A stretch of DNA of 64,000 bases, from the NCBI RefSeq assembly GCF_001882345.1, contig NZ_MINL01000001.1, positions 1,009,008 through 1,073,007 of the forward strand. The letters are read 5' to 3'. The position numbers and the translations under genes were made by a program. Source of the stretch: Halomonas sp. QHL1 (GTDB lineage: Bacteria; Pseudomonadota; Gammaproteobacteria; Pseudomonadales; Halomonadaceae). The notes below the pieces were generated by a model. The model did not search any database, was not told the origin of the DNA, and saw only the letters and a program-made list of their open reading frames with translations. Within the stretch, counting starts at the first letter, position 1, and every line of letters begins with the position of its first letter. Shown here one piece after another: positions 1-7,273 of this stretch.

Positions 1-576
1 AGCTTAGATGCCAATGCCTACCAGCATGAGCCCTACCTGCAGTCGATGGTCGACGACCGCGGCTATGACCTGGCAATCGCTGGCTACACCTTCGTTTACC
101 CGATTGGCGCTTACTCAGAAAAATACGACAGCATTGATGATCTACCGGACGGCGCCCAAATCGCGCTGCCTAACGATCCTTCCAATGAAGGTCGTGCGCT
201 GATTTTGATGCACAACGAAGGACTGATCACCCTTAACGATCCGGAATTTCTCGAATCAACGCCTATCGATATTGCTGAAAACCCCCGCGACTTCCGCTTC
301 CGTGAAATTGAAGCCGCCCAGCTACCCCGCGTGCTGCCCGATGTTGACATGGCGTTTATCAACAACACCTTCGCGCAGCCTGCTGGTTTAAGCCTGGATG
401 ATGCCTTGATCAAAGAGGGCCCCGAGTCTCCTTACGTCAACCTGATCGCGGTTCGCGGCGGTGACGAAGAGCGCGAAGAGATTCGCCAGTTGGTCGACGC
501 CTATCAGCGCGATGAAGTGATCCAGAAAGCTGAAGAGCTATTCAAAGGCGCAGCAGTTCCTGGCTGGACAGAGTAA
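1..576 (+). CDS. metQ: MetQ, methionine ABC transporter substrate-binding protein (5' end outside window)
   Basis: This is the C-terminal part of the periplasmic methionine-binding lipoprotein of the MetNIQ importer. The reading frame is open from base 1, so the start and the lipoprotein signal lie upstream. The visible residues follow the NlpA/MetQ family closely: a D-A-N-A-Y-Q-H-E-P-Y segment at the left edge, then F-V-Y-P-I-G, P-N-D-P-S-N-E-G-R, A-Q-L-P-R and E-S-P-Y-V-N-L-I, ending in a G-W near the C terminus as in E. coli MetQ. The length from these motifs to the stop is normal. The next gene is a methionine sulfoxide reductase, which fits methionine metabolism. Which methionine derivatives it carries cannot be read from the sequence. 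Confidence 0.93.
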   Translation, partial: SLDANAYQHEPYLQSMVDDRGYDLAIAGYTFVYPIGAYSEKYDSIDDLPDGAQIALPNDPSNEGRALILMHNEGLITLNDPEFLESTPIDIAENPRDFRFREIEAAQLPRVLPDVDMAFINNTFAQPAGLSLDDALIKEGPESPYVNLIAVRGGDEEREEIRQLVDAYQRDEVIQKAEELFKGAAVPGWTE

Positions 577-602
577 TACCGCAAGCCATCAATAGATGAC
601 AT

Positions 603-647
603 CAGGCCGGCACGCATAGGTACCCATATGCAAAAAGTGTCGGCCTG
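603..647 (+). terminator. Long imperfect hairpin between metQ and the fRMsr gene
   Basis: An 11-bp outer arm (CAGGCCGGCAC paired with GTGTCGGCCTG, one G.U-type position) encloses an inner GCATA/TATGC arm. No T-run follows, so it could be a Rho-independent-like end, an mRNA-stabilising structure after metQ, or a processing site. The upstream ATG at 628 lies in its loop, one reason to start the next gene at 673. Confidence 0.4.
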
Positions 648-672
648 TTGCGTTAGCAGCAAAGGATGCCAA

Positions 673-1158
673 ATGCAAAACAGTGTTGACTACCCTCTTC
701 TCAATCGCCAGCTTGAAGCGCTGCTCGATACACGCGATTGGCTTACCAACAGCGCACAAACCTGCGCCTTTATTCACCAGCAGCTTAGCGACTTAAACTG
801 GGTAGGCTTTTATCTTCAGCGCCAGCCTGACGTGTTAGGTTTAGGCCCTTTTCAGGGTCAGCCCGCTTGCCATCCTATCCCTTTCAGCAAAGGCGTGTGT
901 GGGGCGGCCGCACGCTTACAAACCACCCAGCGAGTGGATGACGTGCACGCGGTCGCCGACCATATTGCCTGCGACGCCAACTCACGCTCCGAGCTAGTGA
1001 TTCCCATCGTGATCAATGGCGACCTTTGGGGCGTACTGGACCTGGATAGCCCGCTGCATGCGCGATTCACCCAGCAAGACCAAGCAGGCATTGAAGCACT
1101 GGTAGCCACCTTTATGCGCCAAACAGACCTACCCGACCTAATTAGAAAAACCAGCTAA
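673..1158 (+). CDS. msrC: Free methionine-R-sulfoxide reductase (GAF domain, MsrC/YebR family)
   Basis: Reduces free L-methionine-R-sulfoxide to methionine in the cytoplasm. The 161-residue protein is a single GAF domain. The three cysteines that define fRMsr are present: C66 in PACHPI, C76 in KGVCG and C100 in HIACD. Their spacing (10 and 24 residues) matches the family. The later S-R-S-E-L-V-I-P-I and D-L-D-S-P segments are also typical. I chose the ATG at 673 because an AAAGGA ribosome site ends six bases upstream; an ATG at 628 is in frame but lies inside a hairpin and would add a non-conserved extension. It follows metQ, so uptake and repair of methionine are adjacent. Confidence 0.92.
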   Translation: MQNSVDYPLLNRQLEALLDTRDWLTNSAQTCAFIHQQLSDLNWVGFYLQRQPDVLGLGPFQGQPACHPIPFSKGVCGAAARLQTTQRVDDVHAVADHIACDANSRSELVIPIVINGDLWGVLDLDSPLHARFTQQDQAGIEALVATFMRQTDLPDLIRKTS

Positions 1159-1180
1159 AAGCGCCCTATAGCAGCCACGC

Positions 1181-1216
1181 AAAAACGCCCCAGTCAGCAG
1201 TGACTGGGGCGTTTTG
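1181..1216. terminator. Bidirectional intrinsic terminator
   Basis: AAAACGCCCCAGTCA and TGACTGGGGCGTTTT form a long perfect stem around a GCAG loop, with A- and T-runs on the two sides. It can end the methionine sulfoxide reductase gene from the left and the tRNA-Val array from the right. Confidence 0.85.
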
Positions 1217-1224
1217 ATAACAGC

Positions 1225-1301
1225 TGGTAGGACCAGGCGGATTTGAACCGCCGACCTCCACGATGTCAACGTGGCGCTCTAACCAACTGAGCTATGGTCC
1301 T
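1225..1301 (-). tRNA. tRNA-Val (anticodon GAC), array copy nearest the terminator
   Basis: Read on the minus strand this is a full cloverleaf with an encoded CCA end. The anticodon stem CCACG/CGTGG holds the loop TTGACAT, giving anticodon GAC (valine GUC/GUU codons). The acceptor stem is fully Watson-Crick (AGGACCA with TGGTCCT). It is the last gene transcribed of four. Confidence 0.93.
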
Positions 1302-1324
1302 GAAAATAGGTGTTGGCGCTAGGC

Positions 1325-1401
1325 TGGTAGAACCAGGCGGATTTGAACCGCCGACCTCCACGATGTCAACGTGGCGCTCTAACCAACTGAGCTATGGTCC
1401 T
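1325..1401 (-). tRNA. tRNA-Val (anticodon GAC), array copy
   Basis: Same cloverleaf as its neighbours with encoded CCA. The 3' acceptor strand reads TGGTTCT against a 5' AGGACCA, so one acceptor pair is G.U rather than G-C. It is separated from the neighbouring copies by identical 23-bp spacers. Confidence 0.93.
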
Positions 1402-1424
1402 GAAAATAGGTGTTGGCGCTAGGC

Positions 1425-1501
1425 TGGTAGAACCAGGCGGATTTGAACCGCCGACCTCCACGATGTCAACGTGGCGCTCTAACCAACTGAGCTATGGTCC
1501 T
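1425..1501 (-). tRNA. tRNA-Val (anticodon GAC), array copy
   Basis: Identical in sequence to the copy at 1325-1401, including the G.U acceptor pair and the encoded CCA. Confidence 0.93.
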
Positions 1502-1524
1502 GAAAATAGGTGTTGGCGCTAGGC

Positions 1525-1601
1525 TGGTAGAACCAGGCGGATTTGAACCGCCGACCTCCACGATGTCAACGTGGCGCTCTAACCAACTGAGCTATGGTTC
1601 T
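1525..1601 (-). tRNA. tRNA-Val (anticodon GAC), promoter-proximal array copy
   Basis: The first gene transcribed. Its 5' acceptor strand is AGAACCA and pairs perfectly with TGGTTCT, so it differs from the other copies at one base of the 5' strand. Anticodon loop, D and T arms and CCA end are the same. Confidence 0.93.
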
Positions 1602-1643
1602 ATTGTGCTATATGGATAGCCGCATGCCTTGCAACGGATGCAT

Positions 1644-1671
1644 ATCTTACGCTTTCATCACTGAATTGCAA
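1644..1671 (-). promoter_or_regulatory. Candidate promoter of the tRNA-Val array
   Basis: On the minus strand TTGCAA (1671-1666) and TAAGAT (1649-1644) are separated by 16 bp, upstream of the first tRNA. The match to the sigma-70 consensus is moderate. A second TTGCAA/TATAGC pair lies closer but leaves too little room before the mature 5' end. Confidence 0.3.
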
Positions 1672-1780
1672 GCTATTTCCCTTTACGCGGTGCTCTCCCC
1701 AGCAGTGCCCCCCATTACAAATAGAGGTTCAATTCGACACCTATAACCTTCTAGCGCTAGGCTAAGCACTTCAATGTTCT

Positions 1781-1924
1781 AGGGAGCCTCTGATTAACGT
1801 GATGAGCGCAGGCCATACAAGGCAAAAATCAACGAAAAAGTGGAGTTTACGGGCTGTAAATGAGCATTTTGAGGCGATTTGTAACGCCATATGGGCAAGC
1901 GCAATAGTGAATCAGAGGCTTCCT
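1781..1924. mobile_element. MITE-like palindromic element, about 144 bp, no coding capacity
   Basis: The ends are 16-bp imperfect inverted repeats around the core GCCTCTGATT/AATCAGAGGC (14 of 16 matching), with weaker inward complementarity (GCGCAGGCCATAC against GCCATATGGGCAAGCGC). It contains no open frame of note and sits between the tRNA array and the next gene, ending about 26 bp before its start codon. I see no second copy in the window. It may instead be a REP/BIME-type intergenic palindrome. Confidence 0.55.
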
Positions 1925-1950
1925 GGATGTTATCTATAGGGAGATAAAAA

Positions 1951-3021
1951 ATGCTGGGTATTTTGCTAGGAAGCATAGCGATCGTGCTGTTATTGGCGAC
2001 GCTGATTGCACGAATACATTTGCACTGGTGGTGGATCCGCAGTTTTGAATTTCCACGTCTTCAGATCGCTTTTCTAGCTTTAATCACCTGGTTATTAACC
2101 GTTATCTTCGTTGAGCCTGGCCCCTGGCTATGGATAGCCCTGCTCGCCTCGGGCATCACTTTGCTGTTTCAAGTCTACTATATTCTGCCCTGGACGCCGC
2201 TTTGGCCGGTGCAGGTGAAGGCGGCAGAGAGTGACGATGCAGATAAAAAAATTACACTGCTGATCGCTAATGTGCTGACGCCTAATCGGCAGGCGCAGCA
2301 GCTAATCGATATGATCAAACAGCATCAGCCCGATATTGTACTGACTTTGGAGTCAGATCAGTGGTGGCAGGACCAGCTGGACCCCGCGCTCGCAGAACAG
2401 TGGCCACACAGCGTTAAAATCCCGCTAGATAACCTTTACGGCATGCACCTCTACTCACACCTGGAACTCACCGACACCTCCGTTGAGTGGCTGATTCAAG
2501 AAGACATTCCGTCTATTCATACCCGAGTGACGCTTGCTAACGGCGATAGTATTCGCTTCTACGCGCTCCACCCCCGCCCACCGGCCCCCAGCGAGAGCGA
2601 AAAGTCTCTGTGGCGGGATGCTGAGCTGCTGCTGGTGGGTAAAAAGATTCATAAAGATCCCCAAGCGACGCTGGTCGCCGGGGATCTTAACGATGTGGCA
2701 TGGTCACGCACCACACGGCTGTTTTGCCGCGTTGGCGGCATGCTTGACCCACGCCGGGGGCGCGGTTTATTCAGCACTTTCCACGCCAAATATCCAGTGT
2801 TGCGCTGGCCCCTTGACCATATTTTTGTGACCGAGCACTTTACCTTAGTCGGTATGCAGCGCCTAAATTACTTTGGCTCTGACCATTTCCCGATACTGGC
2901 CACCTTTTGCTACCGCCCCTCGCGTCAAGACGAGCACGAAACGCCCGAAGCGAATGCCGAGGAGCGCAGCGAAGCCAGCGAAACTATTCAGGAAGGCAAA
3001 ACTGAAAAGCAGGAAACCTGA
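1951..3021 (+). CDS. Membrane-anchored endonuclease/exonuclease/phosphatase (EEP) family protein
   Basis: The 356-residue protein has about three N-terminal membrane helices in the first 85 residues, then an EEP catalytic domain. Metal and catalytic motifs are visible in order: I-A-N-V-L, T-L-E-S-D, H-P-R-P-P, G-D-L-N-D, D-H-I-F and G-S-D-H-F-P. The C terminus is a charged Glu-rich tail. Such proteins are DNase-I-fold phosphodiesterases or phosphatases; the substrate (nucleic acid, lipid or other) cannot be told from the sequence. An AGGGAG ribosome site precedes the ATG. The gene stands alone, downstream of the palindromic element and convergent with fumC. Confidence 0.82.
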   Translation: MLGILLGSIAIVLLLATLIARIHLHWWWIRSFEFPRLQIAFLALITWLLTVIFVEPGPWLWIALLASGITLLFQVYYILPWTPLWPVQVKAAESDDADKKITLLIANVLTPNRQAQQLIDMIKQHQPDIVLTLESDQWWQDQLDPALAEQWPHSVKIPLDNLYGMHLYSHLELTDTSVEWLIQEDIPSIHTRVTLANGDSIRFYALHPRPPAPSESEKSLWRDAELLLVGKKIHKDPQATLVAGDLNDVAWSRTTRLFCRVGGMLDPRRGRGLFSTFHAKYPVLRWPLDHIFVTEHFTLVGMQRLNYFGSDHFPILATFCYRPSRQDEHETPEANAEERSEASETIQEGKTEKQET

Positions 3022-3057
3022 ACGCGGGCAACCCGAAGCTAGCTAACCCTAAGCGTG

Positions 3058-4434
3058 TTACTCGGGGATGCCTCCCTGCGTTAACGCGGCGGGGTCCAAC
3101 AGCCGCTCTAGCGTCTCCCGATCGAGGTCAGTTTTCTCCTCTGCCACATCAATAATCGGCCTACCCGCTTGGTAGGCCTCTTTGGCGACAGCGGCGGCGG
3201 CGTTGTAGCCAATCACGCCATTTAGCGCCGTTACCAAAATGGGATTCCTGGCCAGCGGGCCTGCCAGGTTATCTTCACGCACTTTAAAGGTGGCAATCGC
3301 ACGGTCAGCCAGCAGCCGGGCGGTGTTGCTCATCAAGTTAATTGAGGTAAGCAGATTGGAGGCCACCAATGGCAGCATCACGTTCAATTGAAAGTTACCA
3401 CTCTGCCCGGCCACGGTAATGGCGGTATCTAGGCCAATAACTTGTGCAGCGGCCTGGGCGGCTGACTCTGGAATAACAGGGTTAACCTTCCCGGGCATAA
3501 TCGAGCTCCCAGGTTGTAATGCCTCAAGCACAATTTCTCCCAGCCCTGCCAACGGCCCTGAATTCATCCAACGCAGGTCATTGGCAATTTTCATAATCAC
3601 ACAGGCTAAACCTTTCAACTGCCCTGAAAGCTCTACCGCCGCATCCTGGGAAGAGAGGCTAGCAAAGAAGCTGTCATTAGGAGTGAACTTCAACCCCGTC
3701 TGATCGCTCAACTCTTGGGCGATCTGCTCAGCAAAGCCGATAGGTGCGTTAATGCCGGTACCCACGGCGGTGCCACCTTGAGCTAATCGGCAGACTCTTT
3801 TCATGGCGCTATCAAAGCGCTCAATGGCCTGATTTAGTTGGCTAGACCAGGCACCCAGCTCTTGATCCATGCGTAGCGGCATGGCGTCCATCAGGTGTGT
3901 GCGGCCGGTTTTTACCACGTGGCTCAGCTCGCTAGCACGGTGATCAATAGTGTCCCGTAGATGAACGAGGGATGGGCGCAGTGATTCGTGCACCGCGATG
4001 GCAGCCGAAAGATGAATCGCCGTGGGAATCACATCATTGCTGGACTGCCCCATATTGACGTGATCATTCGGGGTGACCTCAACGCCCTCACGGCTAGCCA
4101 ATGTTGCCAACACCTCGTTGACGTTCATATTGGTGGAGGTACCTGACCCGGTTTGGAAAACGTCGATAGGAAAATGCTGGTCGTGCTTGCCCGTTAACAC
4201 CTCACGAGCCGCTTTTTGAATTGCCTCCCCACGCGCACTATCAAGCCCTCCTAGCGTTTGATTGGCCCGGGCGGCCGCTAGCTTGATGCGTGTGACCGCA
4301 TGAATAAAAGCCGCAGGCATAGGCGAATGAGAGACAGGAAAATTATTGACTGCCCGCTGGGTCTGCGCGCCATAAAGGGCGTCGGAAGGCACTTCCAGCT
4401 CGCCCATGCTGTCGCGTTCCATCCGTGTTGCCAT
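3058..4434 (-). CDS. fumC: Class II fumarate hydratase
   Basis: Interconverts fumarate and malate in the TCA cycle; oxygen-stable, iron-free homotetramer. The superfamily signature G-S-S-I-M-P-G-K-V-N-P is present, with T-G-S-G-T-S-T-N-M-N, S-S-N-D-V and G-R-T-H-L-M-D-A upstream, as expected for active-site loops. The start at 4434 (M-A-T-R-M-E-R-D-S-M-G) has a GGGAG ribosome site eight bases upstream; an in-frame ATG at 4449 would add five residues but has no such site. Length (458 residues) is normal for FumC. It is monocistronic and points away from the phasin gene, sharing a divergent promoter region with it. Confidence 0.95.
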   Translation of the reverse strand: MATRMERDSMGELEVPSDALYGAQTQRAVNNFPVSHSPMPAAFIHAVTRIKLAAARANQTLGGLDSARGEAIQKAAREVLTGKHDQHFPIDVFQTGSGTSTNMNVNEVLATLASREGVEVTPNDHVNMGQSSNDVIPTAIHLSAAIAVHESLRPSLVHLRDTIDHRASELSHVVKTGRTHLMDAMPLRMDQELGAWSSQLNQAIERFDSAMKRVCRLAQGGTAVGTGINAPIGFAEQIAQELSDQTGLKFTPNDSFFASLSSQDAAVELSGQLKGLACVIMKIANDLRWMNSGPLAGLGEIVLEALQPGSSIMPGKVNPVIPESAAQAAAQVIGLDTAITVAGQSGNFQLNVMLPLVASNLLTSINLMSNTARLLADRAIATFKVREDNLAGPLARNPILVTALNGVIGYNAAAAVAKEAYQAGRPIIDVAEEKTDLDRETLERLLDPAALTQGGIPE

Positions 4435-4600
4435 TGCTCTTACTCCCATCAGTGAGATTAATAGTGATGCTTATTTGAGCGCATAGCCGATCTATCGTTC
4501 GCTAGCTAAGGCCACACCCCCTACCTTCAAGCTAGCTGGTTAGACCATACGGGTAAACACGTCCTTTCCTCGCGTACTTTAAAAAGCCAAAAATAAAATG

Positions 4601-4640
4601 TTGCACTGCACAAAAACACTTGCTATGCTGCACAGCAAGA
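4601..4640 (+). promoter_or_regulatory. Candidate phasin promoter with TGC-rich dyad
   Basis: TTGCAC (4601-4606) and TATGCT (4624-4629) are 17 bp apart. The same stretch holds CTTGCT and AGCAAG as an inverted repeat plus repeated TGCAC/GCAC blocks. PhaR repressors of phasin genes bind TGC-rich dyads in several bacteria; that this is such an operator is inference. Confidence 0.35.
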
Positions 4641-4725
4641 TAGCTTATAAAGCTACTCATTCAACAAGCAGCGCCAACCTCTGGATAGCTGCTTTTGGCA
4701 AGACTAAACCCTGGAGGGTATGACG

Positions 4726-5100
4726 ATGCGTACATTAAATACTAACGAAATGACTCAGCAGTTTGACAACATGTTTATGGCGCCTGTCCGCGCTTACATG
4801 GCGTTGAGCATCGATTACAGCGAAAAAATGCTTAACGCCCAGATGGACGCCAGCAAAGCCTATGTCGATACCGGCATTGCGCAAATGCGTCAAATGATGG
4901 ACGTTAAAGACGCAGAGGGCCTGCGTAGCTACATGGAAGGTCAGCAAAAAGTGGCTAAAGAGCTGGCTGAGCGTGTTAAGGGCGATACCGATAAAGTCGT
5001 TTCTCTACAGCAGGACTTTATCCAGAAAAGCCAGAAAATTACCGAAGACAACGTCAAGCAGGCACAAACCGCTGCTAGCAAGTTGAGCAAAACTGCTTAA
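4726..5100 (+). CDS. phaP: Phasin family protein (polyhydroxyalkanoate granule-associated)
   Basis: A 124-residue, almost wholly helical and Ala/Gln/Lys-rich protein without signal peptide. Its pattern (F-D-N-M-F-M-A-P-V-R-A-Y, Y-S-E-K-M-L-N-A-Q, then heptad-like helices ending in A-A-S-K-L-S-K-T-A) matches the phasin_2 family, which coats PHA granules and controls their size. A GGAGG site lies eight bases before the ATG at 4726; an ATG at 4720 overlaps the ribosome site and is less likely. No PHA synthase gene is in the window, so the PHA role rests on family resemblance. A strong terminator follows. Confidence 0.82.
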   Translation: MRTLNTNEMTQQFDNMFMAPVRAYMALSIDYSEKMLNAQMDASKAYVDTGIAQMRQMMDVKDAEGLRSYMEGQQKVAKELAERVKGDTDKVVSLQQDFIQKSQKITEDNVKQAQTAASKLSKTA

Positions 5101-5140
5101 TCGCTTATTGAAACAGTAAGCTAGTAAGTAAGCTGTATAG

Positions 5141-5176
5141 AACGCCCCTGTTGGCCCTCGCCGACAGGGGCGTTTT
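5141..5176. terminator. Intrinsic terminator between phasin gene and hda
   Basis: AACGCCCCTGT and ACAGGGGCGTT form a perfect 11-bp stem followed by a T-run on the plus strand and flanked by an A-rich side for the minus strand. It can serve both convergent genes. Confidence 0.8.
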
Positions 5177-5199
5177 AGTCGTTGTCATTACCAGCGGCT

Positions 5200-5907
5200 T
5201 CACCAACCGAGCGCAGATTTCACAAACGGAATCGTCAGTTTACGCTTGGCTGATAGCGATGCTTTATCCAGGGTTTCCACCGCGCGGCAAAGCTCACCTA
5301 ACTCGCGGGGGCCACGATGCAAAATATAGCGCCCGACGTCATCGGGAAGTTGCATCCCTCTCACGCTGGCGCGCAGCTTTAGCGCTGCCAAACGTTCAAT
5401 GTCATCCTCTAAGGGATGTACATGAAAAGTCACGCCCCAGGTTAGCCGCGATGCCAAATCGGGCAGCACCACGTTTAGCTGTCGTGGGGAAGCACTTGCG
5501 GCAATCACTAATTTTTTACCCGCATCTCTTAGTCGGTTAAATGCATGAAACAGCGCTTCTTCCCAGCGCTTGCGGCCGATCACACACTCCAAGTCATCAA
5601 TGGCAACAAGATCCAGGCGTTCGATGTCTTCAAGCATTAACGGCGGAAAATGGCCCAAGTCATTCAGCGGTAAGTAAAGCGCGCGTTTATCTGCATCAGA
5701 CGCCGCGTGACACGCCGCCTGAAGTAAATGGCTACGCCCCACTCCTGGTGCTCCCCACAGATAAAGAAACTGTTCACCCTCCGGGGCCAGCTGCTGTGCA
5801 AGATTGTCTACCAGCGGCGTATTTGCACGCGCCACATAGTAATTATCAAAGGTCGCGTCGTCACGCAGTCCAATTCCCAAGGGAAGCTGTGCCGGTGCTC
5901 GGCTCAT
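5200..5907 (-). CDS. hda: Hda, DnaA regulatory inactivator
   Basis: Hda binds the DNA-loaded sliding clamp and stimulates hydrolysis of DnaA-bound ATP, preventing re-initiation. The 235-residue AAA+ protein has a clamp-binding motif at its N terminus (Q-L-P-L, residues 7-10), a Walker A of the Hda type with R in place of K (G-A-P-G-V-G-R-S, 52-59) and a Walker B (V-A-I-D-D-L-E). It lacks the DnaA helix-turn-helix domain IV, as expected for Hda. Its start overlaps the stop of the upstream permease gene by four bases, so the two are translationally coupled, as in Pseudomonas. Confidence 0.94.
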   Translation of the reverse strand: MSRAPAQLPLGIGLRDDATFDNYYVARANTPLVDNLAQQLAPEGEQFLYLWGAPGVGRSHLLQAACHAASDADKRALYLPLNDLGHFPPLMLEDIERLDLVAIDDLECVIGRKRWEEALFHAFNRLRDAGKKLVIAASASPRQLNVVLPDLASRLTWGVTFHVHPLEDDIERLAALKLRASVRGMQLPDDVGRYILHRGPRELGELCRAVETLDKASLSAKRKLTIPFVKSALGW

Positions 5908-7034
5908 GGTGACTCCCGTCCATCATGGTGGCCCAGCTCGTCGTGGTGTGAAGAACTGGTCTCAATGATTGGCGTATGTTTGTCGGTATTTTTTTCGTCG
6001 TATAACTCGCTATGCTGATAGCGCACTTTTACTTCTTTTAGCAGCACTAGAATCACCGCGGCAACGGGCAGTGCCAACAACACCCCTGTTAAGCCAAATA
6101 GATTGCCCCCCGCCAGCACGGCGAATATAACCGCGACCGGATGCAGGCCAATCTTATCGCCCAACAATTTAGGCTGTAGAACCACGCTCTCCGCCATTTG
6201 ACCAATGCTAAACACCAGAATGACGCCTAGCACCGCCCACCAGGTGGCGTACTGGAACAGCGCGACAACAAGGGCAATCACCAGGCCGACAATAAAGCCC
6301 AGGAACGGCACGATGCTTACCAGTCCGGACACAAAGCCGATCAACAGGCCAAAATTAAGCCCCATTAGCGTTAAGCCCACCGCATAAATGATCCCTAAAC
6401 AGAGCATCACCAGCAGTTGCCCACGTAAAAACGATGACAGCACTTCATCGCAACGACGCGCCAACCGGAAAGTATCGTCTGCCCACTGACGTGGCACGAG
6501 GTTGGCAATGTTGGTCAGCAGACGGTTCCAATCCAAGAGTAAATAGAAGGTAACCACAGGGATCAACGCCACATAGGTGATCCATGACACAAAGGCCATA
6601 CCGGAACGGCCAATTTGTCCTAGCGCCTGGGCTAAATAGCCGCCAGCATCGCGCCAGTTTTCGACCAGCGTTTCGCGCGCATTGGTTAACTCGGCAGTTA
6701 AGTCATAACCGGTCCACACCTGCACTTGAGGAGCGAGGGTATTTTCTACCCAATTGAAGATACCCGGAATAGCCTCGCCCAGCTGTTTAAGCTGTTGAAC
6801 AAGAAGCGGTATTAAAATCAACAAACTCACCACGAGCACGACCAGCAGCACTAAAAACACGCTGCTCACCGCGAACGGCCGATTCATGCCCCAGCGTTGA
6901 AAACGGTTAGCCAGCGGATCAGCTAAGTAAGCAAGAATCATCCCGGCAATAAAAGGCATCAGAACCGCATCTAACAAATAGATTAAACCGCCTATCACCA
7001 CCAAAAATAGGACACCCCACCAAGAATTCCGCAT
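5904..7034 (-). CDS. AI-2E/PerM family transporter
   Basis: A 376-residue inner-membrane protein with about eight hydrophobic segments: a pair near the N terminus (W-G-V-L-F-L-V-V-I-G onward), a central soluble stretch, then a cluster from about residue 140 to 335. Conserved PerM-family segments P-R-Q-W and V-V-L-Q-P-K-L-L-G-D-K-I-G-L-H-P are present. Some relatives export autoinducer-2 or act as Na+/H+ antiporters; a specific substrate is not readable here. The C-terminal tail is His/Asp/Glu-rich. The gene overlaps hda and is divergent from purM. Confidence 0.85.
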   Translation of the reverse strand: MRNSWWGVLFLVVIGGLIYLLDAVLMPFIAGMILAYLADPLANRFQRWGMNRPFAVSSVFLVLLVVLVVSLLILIPLLVQQLKQLGEAIPGIFNWVENTLAPQVQVWTGYDLTAELTNARETLVENWRDAGGYLAQALGQIGRSGMAFVSWITYVALIPVVTFYLLLDWNRLLTNIANLVPRQWADDTFRLARRCDEVLSSFLRGQLLVMLCLGIIYAVGLTLMGLNFGLLIGFVSGLVSIVPFLGFIVGLVIALVVALFQYATWWAVLGVILVFSIGQMAESVVLQPKLLGDKIGLHPVAVIFAVLAGGNLFGLTGVLLALPVAAVILVLLKEVKVRYQHSELYDEKNTDKHTPIIETSSSHHDELGHHDGRESP

Positions 7035-7089
7035 AGTTCCCTCTCAAACGTGGATTTAATCCGACCACTTATCGTGACTTTTTTGATTT

Positions 7090-7118
7090 ATCGCTACTAT
7101 TTTGCTCATCGCTACTAT
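7090..7118. repeat. Direct repeat ATCGCTACTAT x2 in the purM upstream region
   Basis: Two exact 11-bp copies with an 18-bp period lie between the permease gene and purM. They could be half-sites for a regulator of either divergent gene. No matching factor is known to me. Confidence 0.4.
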
Positions 7119-7273
7119 GCCGCATATGAGTGAAAGCCGCTTGTAAGCTTTGCATAATATGTCACAGCGGTGCGGCCTGCGTCGCTGGGTGTTACAATCC
7201 GCTCCAGTTATCGTCCAGCACTGGCCATGTCGCCAGCACTACCAGCACCGCTATTTGCTTCACAGGACCCGTC

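Larger units (their letters stand above)
1225..1601 (-). repeat. 100-bp tandem repeat array of tRNA-Val genes
   Basis: Each unit is a 77-nt tRNA plus a 23-bp spacer. The period is exactly 100 bp and the spacers are identical, which indicates recent amplification or ongoing homogenisation by unequal recombination. The only differences are one acceptor-stem position in the terminal copies. Confidence 0.9.

Noticed and set aside
1225..1601. Regular repeats with constant spacing, CRISPR-like at first sight
   Set aside because: The repeated unit is a complete tRNA-Val gene and the spacers are identical, not unique.
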